Source of the DNA: Candidatus Melainabacteria bacterium
GTDB taxonomy: Bacteria; Actinomycetota; Actinomycetes; Mycobacteriales; Pseudonocardiaceae
Assembly (NCBI GenBank): GCA_903970565.1
Contig: CAJCJE010000709.1
Coordinates: 1-6,581 of the forward strand
Reading direction: 5' to 3'
Length of the DNA: 6,581 bases
In this document: in pieces, positions 1 through 6,409 of the stretch
Layout: each line of letters opens with the position of its first letter
How positions within the stretch are numbered: position 1 is the stretch's first letter
The notes under the pieces: model-generated
What the model was told of the DNA's origin: nothing
What the model saw: the letters and a program-made list of their open reading frames with translations, nothing else
Databases searched by the model: none
Translations under genes and position numbers: made by a program

Positions 1-1736
1 TCCTCGGCGAGCAGGCCGACGTCGTTGCACAGGTTGAGCAGGCGCTCGAACATGGCCTCCGCCTCCTCCTGCCGGCCGGCCAGCGCGAGCGCGTCGACGT
101 ACCAGAAGGAGCAGACCAGGAACGACCCCTCGTGCCCCTTCAGACCATCCACATCGGACTGTCCACTGTCGGTGGTGTAGCGGTCGATCAGGTCGCCGTG
201 CTTGAGTTCCTTGCCGATCGCCTCGATGGTCGAGCGGACCCGCTCGTCGTTGCCGGGCAGGAAACCGACCGCCGGGATGAGCAGCGTCGCCGCGTCCAGC
301 TCGGTGCCGCCGTAGTACTGGGTGAACGCGCCGATCTCGGGGTTGTAGGCGTTTTCCAGCACCTCCCGGTGCACCTGGTCGCGGATCTGCCGCCAGCGTT
401 GCACCGGACCGGGCAGGCCGTCCTCCTCGACCGCGCGAACCGCCCGGTCGAAAGCGACCCAGACCATCACCCTGCTGTGCGTGAAGTGCCGGCCCTCGCC
501 GCGCACCTCCCAGAGTCCGTTGTCCGGCTGCTGCCAGATCTTCTCCAGGTGCCCCATCAGGCCACGCTGCATCGACCAGGAATCCGGCGTCTCGGTGTGG
601 CCGCGCTCCCGTGCCAGGTGCAGCGCGTCCATCACCTCGCCGTACACGTCCAGCTGCAACTGCCGGAAGGCGGCGTTGCCGATCCGGACCGGCCGGGCGT
701 CCTGGTAGCCGGGCAGCCAGTCGGCCTCCCATTCGATCAGATGCCGCTCACCGTCGATGCCGTACATGATCTGTAGGTCGGCCGGGTCGCCGGCGACCGC
801 GCGGGTCAGCCAGACCCGCCAGGCCGCGGCCTCCTGCGAGCAGCCGAAGTTGTCGAACGCCAACAGGGTCAGCGTGGCGTCGCGCAGCCAGCAGTAGCGG
901 TAGTCCCAGTTGCGCTCCCCGCCCGGCGCCTCCGGCAGCGAGGTGGTCGGCGCGGCCACGATGCCGCCGGTCGGCGCGTAGGTGAGGGCTTTGAGGGTGG
1001 TCAGGGAGCGGTGCACCGCGTCGGCGTGCGGGCCGTCGTAGCTGATCTGGTCGGACCACTCGCGCCAGATCCGTTCGGTGTAGCGCAGGTCGATGTCCAC
1101 GTCGATCGGCTGCGGCTGCTCGTCGGCGTCCGGCAGGTACTCCATCACCCAGGACAGCCGCTCGCCCGCCATCACCGTGAAACTCGCCTCGTGGGCGCGC
1201 TTGTGCGGTACCCGGAACGGCAGCCGGTCGCCGCGCAGCGTGACCGCCCTCGGCCCGGCCAGCGCGAGCAGGTACTCGTTGTCGTGCTTGCGTATCCGCC
1301 GCACCCACGGCACGGACTCCGCGTAGGCGAAGCGCACCACCCAGCGCAGCGACACCTCCACCGAGCCGGACACTCCCTCGACCACCCGGACGATGCGTGG
1401 CTGGTCCTTGCGGTCACGGTCCTGGTGCTGCTGCGGCGGCATGAAGTCGATCAGCCGGACCACGCCGTCGGCGGTGACGAACTCGGTCTCCAGGACCATC
1501 GTGTTGTCCCGATAGGAGCGTCGGGTCTCCAGTACCTCGTCGGTCGGGGCGATCCGCCAGTGGCCGTGCTGTTCGTCGCCGAGAATCCGGGCGAAACAGG
1601 ACGAGGAGTCGAACCGGGGCAGGCACAGCCAGTCGATCGACCCGTCGATGCCGACCAGCGCCGCGGTGCGCAGGTCGGACAGCAGGGCGTAGTCCTCGAT
1701 GTTCCCGGGGCCGGTCGACGGCTGCGCGGTGCTCAT
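1..1736 (-). CDS. Glycoside hydrolase family 15 protein (trehalase/glucoamylase type), 3' end outside window
   Basis: This is an uninterrupted minus-strand frame of 578 codons that runs off the left edge, so the C-terminus is missing. The N-terminus (NIEDYALLSDLRTAALVG, then GSIDWLCLPRFDS) is typical of the roughly 600-670-residue bacterial GH15 proteins that hydrolyse alpha-glucosidic bonds; characterised mycobacterial members are trehalases. An N-terminal beta-sandwich covers about residues 1-240 and the (alpha/alpha)6 catalytic barrel follows. Visible signatures are WDYRYCWLRDA at 277-287, a Glu335-containing segment followed by LPGYQDARPVRIGNAA, and HEGSF with Glu536; Glu335 and Glu536 are the likely acid/base pair by family analogy. 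There is no signal peptide, so it is probably cytosolic. The ATG at 1736 is chosen because the family N-terminus begins there; no Shine-Dalgarno is visible, but a -10-like TAGCCT ends 7 nt upstream, consistent with a leaderless mRNA. Substrate (trehalose or an alpha-glucan) cannot be decided from sequence. Confidence 0.92.
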   Translation of the reverse strand, partial: MSTAQPSTGPGNIEDYALLSDLRTAALVGIDGSIDWLCLPRFDSSSCFARILGDEQHGHWRIAPTDEVLETRRSYRDNTMVLETEFVTADGVVRLIDFMPPQQHQDRDRKDQPRIVRVVEGVSGSVEVSLRWVVRFAYAESVPWVRRIRKHDNEYLLALAGPRAVTLRGDRLPFRVPHKRAHEASFTVMAGERLSWVMEYLPDADEQPQPIDVDIDLRYTERIWREWSDQISYDGPHADAVHRSLTTLKALTYAPTGGIVAAPTTSLPEAPGGERNWDYRYCWLRDATLTLLAFDNFGCSQEAAAWRVWLTRAVAGDPADLQIMYGIDGERHLIEWEADWLPGYQDARPVRIGNAAFRQLQLDVYGEVMDALHLARERGHTETPDSWSMQRGLMGHLEKIWQQPDNGLWEVRGEGRHFTHSRVMVWVAFDRAVRAVEEDGLPGPVQRWRQIRDQVHREVLENAYNPEIGAFTQYYGGTELDAATLLIPAVGFLPGNDERVRSTIEAIGKELKHGDLIDRYTTDSGQSDVDGLKGHEGSFLVCSFWYVDALALAGRQEEAEAMFERLLNLCNDVGLLAE

Positions 1737-1743
1737 CCCGGTG

Positions 1744-1749
1744 AGGCTA
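1744..1749 (-). promoter_or_regulatory. Putative -10 element of the GH15 gene (leaderless start)
   Basis: On the minus strand, TAGCCT fits the actinobacterial TANNNT -10 pattern and is followed by CACCGGG and then the ATG. A transcript would therefore begin at or within a base or two of the start codon, which explains the lack of a ribosome binding site. No good -35 hexamer is visible; the expected position falls in the 19-bp tandem repeat. Confidence 0.45.
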
Positions 1750-1752
1750 GCC

Positions 1753-1790
1753 GACGCCCTCGGCGACGGTGGACGCCCTCGGCGACGGTG
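1753..1790. repeat. Perfect tandem duplication of a 19-bp unit
   Basis: GACGCCCTCGGCGACGGTG occurs at 1753-1771 and is repeated without a mismatch at 1772-1790. It sits directly upstream of the putative -10 of the GH15 gene and downstream of the stop of the minus-strand gene ending at 1838. It may be a recent slippage duplication or a duplicated operator. Confidence 0.9.
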
Positions 1791-1837
1791 GGCGAAACAC
1801 CGCACCTCGGGTGCCCTGCCCCGCGACCTCGGGCCGG

Positions 1838-2452
1838 TCACCCGGCCGGTTCGCGGGCGTTGGCGAAGGCCCGCAGCAGTTCGGCCGGGATGATCGCGCT
1901 GATCGGGCCGTCCGCGTTGATCGCCAACGGGCAGCCGCCGAGGCCGGCGATCACCGCGCTGCCCGGCATCGGCCGCCAGGCCGGCCAACGGGCCGGGACG
2001 TGCTCGACCGAGGTGCAGGCGGGCACCACGAGCCGGCCGCTGCGCCGGTCGGGGAACGCGACCAGGCCGCCGCCGCTGTCGATGGTGCCGCCGTCATCTT
2101 CCTGCCGGGGCTGGTAGACCAGCAGGGTCGCCTCCAGCACCGCCGCGGGCAGGTCGTGGGCGGCCCGGTGGCCGGCCTTGGCGAGCTGGATCGTCCGCTC
2201 CAGCGCGGTGGTCGGCTCCGGCCAGCCCAGCGCGCGCGGGGAGGGCCGATAGGTCTCGTTGGGCGCGAAGCGCGATTCGACCGCACCGACCGAGTTCACC
2301 GGATAGGAGCCGACAATGCCCCACGGTGGAACTTCCGATTGCGGGTCGAACGCCGGGTCGATGACATAAAGCCAGGAATTCGGATTACTCAACGCACTTT
2401 CCCGCATGTCCGCGGTGATCGGCGGAATCTCCCCTACCGATCCTGTGACCAT
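1838..2452 (-). CDS. Type VII secretion system-associated family protein (SseB-like C-terminal half)
   Basis: A 204-residue protein that resembles the actinobacterial family annotated as type VII secretion system-associated protein. Hallmarks are PPITADMRE followed by NPNSWLYVIDPAF (residues 23-35), VPPWGIVGSYPV (41-52), and YRPSPRALGWPEP (68-80). The second half, about 105-200, has the pattern LLVYQP, then a strand rich in small residues, then LVVPACTSVEHVPARWPAW and a final IIPAELLRAF helix, resembling the SseB fold. There is no signal peptide or membrane segment. The frame is open to an ATG at 2545, but those extra residues are Arg/Gly-rich and unlike the family. ATG 2452 is preferred because a GGGGG run lies about 9 nt upstream; ATG 2458 is nearly as likely. 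The biochemical role is unknown. No ESX core gene is in the window, so the secretion link is by family name only. It lies 101 bp upstream of the GH15 gene, in the same orientation. Confidence 0.7.
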   Translation of the reverse strand: MVTGSVGEIPPITADMRESALSNPNSWLYVIDPAFDPQSEVPPWGIVGSYPVNSVGAVESRFAPNETYRPSPRALGWPEPTTALERTIQLAKAGHRAAHDLPAAVLEATLLVYQPRQEDDGGTIDSGGGLVAFPDRRSGRLVVPACTSVEHVPARWPAWRPMPGSAVIAGLGGCPLAINADGPISAIIPAELLRAFANAREPAG

Positions 2453-2591
2453 CGTCATCGCCCCCGATCCCCGTTTCCGCCCACGCCCGCCCCATCGCTT
2501 GCGGACACCGTGCCAGAAATCCCGCCGAGTGCCACGAATCGTCACCCGGTGGGGGGATCGGGGGGATTTCGCCGAAACCGTTGAAGATCAG

Positions 2592-2645
2592 CCCGATCCG
2601 GGTTCGATCAGGCCACTAACCCGATCGGGTTTCACCACCGGATCG
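2592..2645. promoter_or_regulatory. Cluster of GATC-centred palindromes, possible operator
   Basis: A perfect 14-bp palindrome, AACCCGATCGGGTT, occupies 2618-2631. A near-copy with CCCG/CGGG arms lies at 2592-2602, and CGATCCGG (2594-2601) recurs as its reverse complement CCGGATCG (2638-2645). The cluster is between divergent genes, where a dimeric regulator site would be expected. Which protein would bind it is not known. Confidence 0.4.
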
Positions 2646-2670
2646 TCGAAGATGATCGAAAACGAGGGAA

Positions 2671-2721
2671 CGCCGAAATCGGGGGTGGGCCGCGGCGTGC
2701 GGCCCACCCCCGATTTCGGTG
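2671..2721. terminator. Very strong perfect hairpin (terminator-like or insulator)
   Basis: Positions 2673-2693 and 2699-2719 are exact reverse complements, giving a 21-bp stem with a 5-nt loop GGCGT (2694-2698). A G-U pair (2672/2720) and a C-G pair (2671/2721) extend it. The stem is GC-rich near the loop and has an AAATC/GATTT step near the base. No U tract follows on either strand. High-GC actinobacteria often terminate without U tracts, so termination is plausible, but no recognised gene ends here. Confidence 0.55.
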
Positions 2722-3019
2722 CAGGGCGATAGGTGGTTCGGGGTGCGGCGACGATTCTTAATTTCTACTCAGCCGTATCGTCGCTCGGCGGTTTTTCAGC
2801 GGTTTCTCAGGTTGTGCAGGTCACGCCGGTTCGACGCACGGGGTGCGAGATCGGGAACATTCAGCCAGGTCGAGGGCATGATCGCCGGACAGCTCCTGGC
2901 AGCACGGGAGTCCGCGAGCGAACCTGTGCATTGCTGTTCCTCCGGTAACGCAAATCACCTCGGGGGTGACCACCTGTTGATGCGTCCTGTCTACCGTGAG
3001 CGGGGCGCTTGCGGTGTCC

Positions 3020-3046
3020 CTGATGTGCCACTGACACTGATGTGCC
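3020..3046. repeat. 10-bp direct repeat upstream of the regulator gene
   Basis: CTGATGTGCC occurs at 3020-3029 and again at 3037-3046, start-to-start spacing 17 bp, ending 27 bp before the GTG start of the regulator. The position suits an autoregulatory site or an element of the 5' leader. Chance cannot be excluded. Confidence 0.4.
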
Positions 3047-3061
3047 GCCTTGTCGCAGGTC

Positions 3062-3066
3062 AGGAG
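3062..3066 (+). promoter_or_regulatory. Ribosome binding site that fixes the regulator start
   Basis: AGGAG lies 7 nt before GTG 3074. This supports GTG 3074 rather than the in-frame ATG start at 3050, which would place the site inside the coding sequence. Confidence 0.75.
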
Positions 3067-3073
3067 CTATCGC

Positions 3074-4054
3074 GTGACCGCCATTCGCATCAATGACCTC
3101 ACCCTGCTGGGGCTACCCGATGGTCCCGCCGCCGTGTACATGCGATTACTCAGCGACGGACCGTCGGATGTCCTCACCCTCGCCGGGCGCACCGGCCAGA
3201 CTCCGGCCGAGGCCAGGGACTCGGTGGAGATCCTGCGCGAAGCCGGCCTGATCATCCTCGCGGACTCCTCCGAGGTCGCGATACCGATGCGCCCCGGCCC
3301 CGCGCTCGACCTGCTCATCCGCCGCCGGGAAGCCGAACTGCGGCAGGCGAGGGTCTCCGCGATCAGCGCCTACGAGGGTTTCGTCCGTTCGGGGGGTGGT
3401 GAACCGGCGAACAACCTGATCGAGGTCATTCCCGGCTCGACCGTTTCCGAGCGGATCACCCAGTTGGAGCGTTCCGCGCACGAGGAGATCCTCGGTTTCG
3501 ACTCGCCGCCCTACTACGCGGACGCGGACGCCAACCAGATCGAACTGGACAATCTGGCCCGAGGCGTGCGCTACCGGGTGGTCTACGCGACCGCGGCACT
3601 CGGGCGCGGTGACTATCTCGCCGAGAACGTGATTCCCGGCGTACTCAGTGGCGAGGAGGCCCGCACGCTGCCCGACGTGCCGGTCAAACTGATGATTTTC
3701 GACGACGACTGCGCGGTCGTCTCGCAGTCCCTGCCCCAGACCGAACGCGATGTGTCGGCGTTGCTGATTCGGCCGTGCAGTCTGCTCTCCGCGCTCACCG
3801 GCCTGTTCGAGATGTGCTGGCAGGCCGCGCTGCCCTTCGACGTCCGCGACCGGCCGGCCAGCCGCTACCTGCAACCCAACGAGCGCCGCCTGCTCGGCCT
3901 GCTCGCCGCCGGGATGGGCGACGACCAGGCCGCCCGCGCCCTCGGCGTCAGTCGGCGGACCCTGTTCCGCTACCTGGAGGGCATGATGGCCCGCACCGGC
4001 GCGGCCAACCGCTTCCAGCTCGCCCTGCACGCGGTCCGCAACGGCTGGATGTGA
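3074..4054 (+). CDS. Transcriptional regulator with TrmB-like N-terminus and LuxR-type C-terminal HTH
   Basis: A 326-residue DNA-binding regulator. Residues about 8-80 look like a TrmB-type winged helix: LGLPDGPAAVYMRLLSDGP, then a helix pair ending in LREAGLIILAD. A short helix (about 82-110, Arg/Glu-rich) links it to a central alpha/beta domain (about 115-255) resembling the phospholipase-D-like sensor region of TrmB relatives, with NLIEVIPG, LARGVRYRVVY and VKLMIFDDDCAVVS. The C-terminus (about 266-326) is a LuxR/NarL HTH: LQPNERRLLGLLAAGM, then DDQAARALGVSRRTLFRYL with the recognition helix starting near Ser293. No receiver domain or acyl-homoserine-lactone domain is seen. The target genes and ligand are unknown. 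It is divergent from the T7SS-associated gene across 621 bp and 43 bp upstream of the sterol-carrier gene. The start is GTG 3074, with AGGAG 7 nt upstream. Such two-HTH regulators are common in actinomycetes. Confidence 0.88.
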   Translation: MTAIRINDLTLLGLPDGPAAVYMRLLSDGPSDVLTLAGRTGQTPAEARDSVEILREAGLIILADSSEVAIPMRPGPALDLLIRRREAELRQARVSAISAYEGFVRSGGGEPANNLIEVIPGSTVSERITQLERSAHEEILGFDSPPYYADADANQIELDNLARGVRYRVVYATAALGRGDYLAENVIPGVLSGEEARTLPDVPVKLMIFDDDCAVVSQSLPQTERDVSALLIRPCSLLSALTGLFEMCWQAALPFDVRDRPASRYLQPNERRLLGLLAAGMGDDQAARALGVSRRTLFRYLEGMMARTGAANRFQLALHAVRNGWM

Positions 4055-4085
4055 GCAGTCGGCCGCAACGGTCGGTGCGGTTACC

Positions 4086-4091
4086 TAGGCT
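4086..4091 (+). promoter_or_regulatory. Putative -10 element of the sterol-carrier-family gene (leaderless start)
   Basis: TAGGCT fits the TANNNT pattern and is followed by GACCGG and the ATG at 4098, placing the transcription start at or next to the start codon. No Shine-Dalgarno is present. The arrangement mirrors that at the GH15 start. A CCGCA/TGCGG inverted repeat at 4063-4080 lies around the -35 position. Confidence 0.5.
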
Positions 4092-4097
4092 GACCGG

Positions 4098-4478
4098 ATG
4101 ACCGGTCGGAGTTCCGTCGATCCGCACGAGATGCGCGCCGCGGTCGCCGCGGTGGCGCCCTGGCTCGCCGGCGAGGCGCCGGCGCCGGAGCGGGCGGTCC
4201 TCGCCGCCGCGGTCCGGCTGAGCCTGCGCGTCCTGCCGCGGATCGCGCCGGGTCGCAGCGTCGAGGTGCGGGTACCGCCGTTCGCCGCGGTGCAGTGCAT
4301 CGAAGGCCCCCGGCACACCAGGGGCACCCCGCCGAACGTCATCGAGACCGATCCGCGCAGCTGGCTGGAACTCGCCACCGGCCAGCTGAGCTGGGCAGAT
4401 GCCCTCGCCGAAGCCAGGGTCACCGCCTCCGGCGCCCGCGCCGACCTCGCCGCCCTGCTCCCCGTCGTCCGACTCTGA
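4098..4478 (+). CDS. Sterol carrier family protein (SCP-2-like)
   Basis: A 126-residue protein resembling the small actinobacterial sterol-carrier-family proteins encoded immediately upstream of purF (Rv0807 holds this position in M. tuberculosis, from memory). After an Ala-rich helical N-terminus (about 9-50) comes the SCP-2-like core: SVEVRVPPFAAVQCIEG (about 55-71), a TPPNVIETDPRSWLELATGQLSWADALAEARV segment (about 77-108), and a C-terminal helix ending LAALLPVVRL. The IETDPRSWLELATGQLSW stretch matches the usual strand-helix-loop in which SCP-like proteins have T-x-x-x-W/F-x-x-L-x-x-G. There is no signal peptide or membrane segment. A lipid or hydrophobic ligand is possible but unproven, and the reason for linkage to purine genes is unknown. 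ATG 4098 is supported by the -10 element six bases upstream. Confidence 0.85.
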   Translation: MTGRSSVDPHEMRAAVAAVAPWLAGEAPAPERAVLAAAVRLSLRVLPRIAPGRSVEVRVPPFAAVQCIEGPRHTRGTPPNVIETDPRSWLELATGQLSWADALAEARVTASGARADLAALLPVVRL

Positions 4479-4603
4479 CCTCCGCGCCACCGGCCTCGGG
4501 CCGTCGCGGTCGAGCGCTGGTTTGCTTTTCACCCGAACGGATGCCGGGACCAGGCGCGGCCGGTTGGCGCAGCGAGTTGGTCGGGCCGCTGCGCCGTGCC
4601 ACC

Positions 4604-4609
4604 TACACT
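4604..4609 (+). promoter_or_regulatory. Putative -10 element of purF
   Basis: TACACT is a good match to the TANNNT actinobacterial -10, 36 nt before the purF GTG, giving a leader of about 25-30 nt. No consensus -35 is seen at 16-18 bp; TTGGTC at 4577-4582 is too far (21-bp spacer). This suggests purF has its own promoter in addition to any readthrough from the upstream gene. Confidence 0.45.
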
Positions 4610-4632
4610 GAGGTTGGCCCGCTCAGCGTCCC

Positions 4633-4639
4633 AAGGGAG
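4633..4639 (+). promoter_or_regulatory. Ribosome binding site that fixes the purF start
   Basis: AAGGGAG ends 6 nt before GTG 4646. The reading frame is open far upstream (to about 4295) but that part overlaps the sterol-carrier gene out of frame, so this site is what defines the true start. Confidence 0.8.
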
Positions 4640-4645
4640 TTTTCG

Positions 4646-6235
4646 GTGGTCACTGACCAGACAACCGCTGGAACAGGACATCTCAGCCCCGAAACATCCA
4701 CCGCGGCACCCACCGCCCGACCCGATGAGGGACCGCGCGAGGAGTGCGGAGTCTTCGGTGTGTGGGCCCCAGGCGAGGAAGTGGCCAAGCTCACCTTCTA
4801 CGGTCTGTATGCGTTGCAACACAGAGGACAGGAAGCCGCCGGCATCTCCGTCGCGGACGGTCGGCAGATCGTGGTCTTCAAGGATCTCGGCCTGGTCAGC
4901 CAGGTATTCGACGAGCAGGTGCTGTCCTCATTGCACGGCCACCTCGCCGTCGGCCACTGCCGGTACTCCACCACCGGCTCCTGCACCTGGGAGAACGCCC
5001 AGCCGACCTTCCGCAACACCCCGACCGGCAGCGGACTTTCCCTCGGGCACAACGGAAACCTGGTCAACACCGCGGAACTAATGGTGCGGGCCAAGGAACT
5101 CGGCGTCGACACCGGCCAGGGACAGGGCGCGACCACCGACTCGGACCTGGTCTGCGGTCTGCTCGCCGCCGCCGCTGCCGACACCGGCATCGAACAGGCC
5201 GCGATGGAGCTGCTGCCGACCCTGCGCGGCGCGTTCTGTCTCGTCTTCGCCGACGAGTCGACCCTCTACGCCGCTCGCGACCCGCACGGCGTGCACCCGC
5301 TCGTGCTCGGCCGGCTGGAGCGTGGCTGGGTGGTCGCCAGTGAGACCGCGGCTCTGGACATCGTCGGCGCGTCCTTCGTCCGCGAGGTCGAGCCGGGCGA
5401 GCTGCTCGCCATCGACGCGGACGGTCTGCGGTCCTCCCGGTTCGCCATCCCGGAACCCAAGGGCTGCGTCTTCGAATACGTCTACCTGGCCCGCCCGGAC
5501 ACCGCCATCGCCGGCCGCTCCGTGCACGCCACCCGCGTCGAGATCGGCCGCCGCCTGGCCCTGGAGAGCCCGGTCGAGGCCGACCTGGTCATTCCGGTCC
5601 CGGAATCCGGCACCCCCGCCGCGATCGGCTACGCGCAGGGTTCCGGTATCCCCTACGGCTCCGGCCTGGTCAAGAACGCCTATGTCGGCCGGACGTTCAT
5701 CCAGCCCTCGCAGACCATCCGGCAGCTGGGTATCCGGCTCAAACTCAACCCGCTGCGCGACGTGATCCGGGGCAAGCGGCTGGTCGTCGTCGATGACTCG
5801 ATCGTGCGCGGCAACACCCAGCGCGCCCTGGTCCGAATGCTCCGCGAGGCCGGCGCGGTCGAGGTGCACGTCCGGATCGCCTCCCCGCCGGTGCGGTGGC
5901 CCTGCTTCTACGGCATCGACTTCGCCTCCCGCGCCGAACTGATCGCCAACGGCCTGGACACCGACGGTGTCCGCCGCTCGGTCGGCGCCGACTCGTTGGC
6001 CTACGTCTCGATGGAGAGCCTGGTCGCCGCCAGCGAACAGCCCAAGACCAGGCTGTGCACCGCGTGTTTCACCGGTGAGTACCCGATTCCGCTGCCCGAG
6101 GACGCGCTGATCGGCAAGCACCTCATCGAGGAGCTCAACGCCGCCGGCCGGGCGATGGACCCAGGGTCGGTCGGCGCCTCGTCGGCCTCGGTGCCCGCCG
6201 GGTACGGCGCCGAGGAAGCCATCCGCAGACCGTGA
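4646..6235 (+). CDS. purF: Amidophosphoribosyltransferase (glutamine PRPP amidotransferase)
   Basis: A 529-residue enzyme that makes 5-phosphoribosylamine from PRPP and glutamine, the first committed step of de novo purine synthesis in the cytosol. Residues 1-33 form a propeptide; processing at EE/CGVFG would expose the nucleophile Cys34. The N-terminal Ntn glutaminase domain shows HCRYSTTG (Arg106), GHNGN (Asn136, Gly137) and TTDSD (Asp167). The phosphoribosyltransferase domain has the PRPP loop VVVDDSIVRGNT at about 380-391. Cys274, Cys420, Cys471 and Cys474 correspond to the four [4Fe-4S] ligands of the Bacillus-type enzyme, where spacing from the first to the second is likewise 146 residues. 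The sequence closely resembles the mycobacterial protein from memory. One oddity: RDPHGVHPL has His217 where Arg is nearly universal. The start is GTG 4646, supported by AAGGGAG. It follows the sterol-carrier gene by 167 bp and precedes purM by 174 bp. Confidence 0.98.
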   Translation: MVTDQTTAGTGHLSPETSTAAPTARPDEGPREECGVFGVWAPGEEVAKLTFYGLYALQHRGQEAAGISVADGRQIVVFKDLGLVSQVFDEQVLSSLHGHLAVGHCRYSTTGSCTWENAQPTFRNTPTGSGLSLGHNGNLVNTAELMVRAKELGVDTGQGQGATTDSDLVCGLLAAAAADTGIEQAAMELLPTLRGAFCLVFADESTLYAARDPHGVHPLVLGRLERGWVVASETAALDIVGASFVREVEPGELLAIDADGLRSSRFAIPEPKGCVFEYVYLARPDTAIAGRSVHATRVEIGRRLALESPVEADLVIPVPESGTPAAIGYAQGSGIPYGSGLVKNAYVGRTFIQPSQTIRQLGIRLKLNPLRDVIRGKRLVVVDDSIVRGNTQRALVRMLREAGAVEVHVRIASPPVRWPCFYGIDFASRAELIANGLDTDGVRRSVGADSLAYVSMESLVAASEQPKTRLCTACFTGEYPIPLPEDALIGKHLIEELNAAGRAMDPGSVGASSASVPAGYGAEEAIRRP

Positions 6236-6314
6236 CCAGGTCCGTCGTGCCCCGCTCCTGGCTGCGGTCGCGGTGGCGGCAAACTTCGATGGCACAGTCC
6301 CGCTGACCCACCGT

Positions 6315-6385
6315 CCCGACATTTCGTTCCCGACGTTCCGTTCCCGACGTTCCGTTCTGATGTTCCCGTTCCCGATGTCCACGTT
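6315..6385. repeat. 14-bp tandem repeat array in the purF-purM spacer
   Basis: CCCGACGTTCCGTT occurs perfectly at 6329-6342 and 6343-6356. A copy with two changes (CCCGACATTTCGTT) precedes it at 6315-6328, and degenerate copies follow at 6357-6370 and 6371-6385, the last being 15 nt. The array is pyrimidine-rich on the plus strand, ends 24 bp before the purM start and has no strong hairpin. It may be a slippage-prone tract or a series of binding sites. Confidence 0.85.
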
Positions 6386-6397
6386 TCGCTCCACGAT

Positions 6398-6402
6398 GGA
6401 GA
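6398..6402 (+). promoter_or_regulatory. Ribosome binding site of purM
   Basis: GGAGA ends 7 nt before GTG 6410. The ATG that overlaps this site at 6396 reads into a stop after five codons, so GTG 6410 is the only sensible start. Confidence 0.75.
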
Positions 6403-6409
6403 CTTCGCA

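Larger units (their letters stand above)
2453..3073. other. 621-bp divergent intergenic region without a convincing gene
   Basis: This stretch separates the minus-strand T7SS-associated gene from the plus-strand regulator. It is less GC-biased than the genes, with an AT-rich patch at about 2752-2805. Short open frames with alternative starts (for example 2733-2948) lack the strong third-position GC of real genes here and resemble no known protein. The region contains two G runs (2551-2556 and 2560-2565), a GATC-centred palindrome cluster (2592-2645), a long hairpin (2671-2721) and a 10-bp direct repeat (3020-3046). Promoters for both flanking genes must lie here or very close, but none with a good -35/-10 pair is visible. 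Confidence 0.7.

Noticed and set aside
1832..1847. Small hairpin GGCCGG-TCAC-CCGGCC at the stop of the T7SS-associated gene
   Set aside because: A 6-bp stem overlapping the stop codon with no U tract is weak and expected by chance at this GC content.
1011..2117. 368-codon plus-strand open frame opposite the GH15 gene
   Set aside because: Covers the N-terminal half of the GH15 gene antisense and crosses into the next gene; the composition is that of a shadow.
2551..2565. G-run pair that might form a G-quadruplex
   Set aside because: Only two long G runs are present close together, so a standard four-run quadruplex motif is not met.
2733..2948. 71-codon plus-strand open frame in the divergent gap, and the longer overlapping frame at 2719-3096
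   Set aside because: Third codon positions lack the strong GC bias of genes here, the start context is weak, and no family is recognisable.
3146..4030. 294-codon minus-strand open frame opposite the regulator
   Set aside because: Antisense shadow of a well-supported gene with clear domains.
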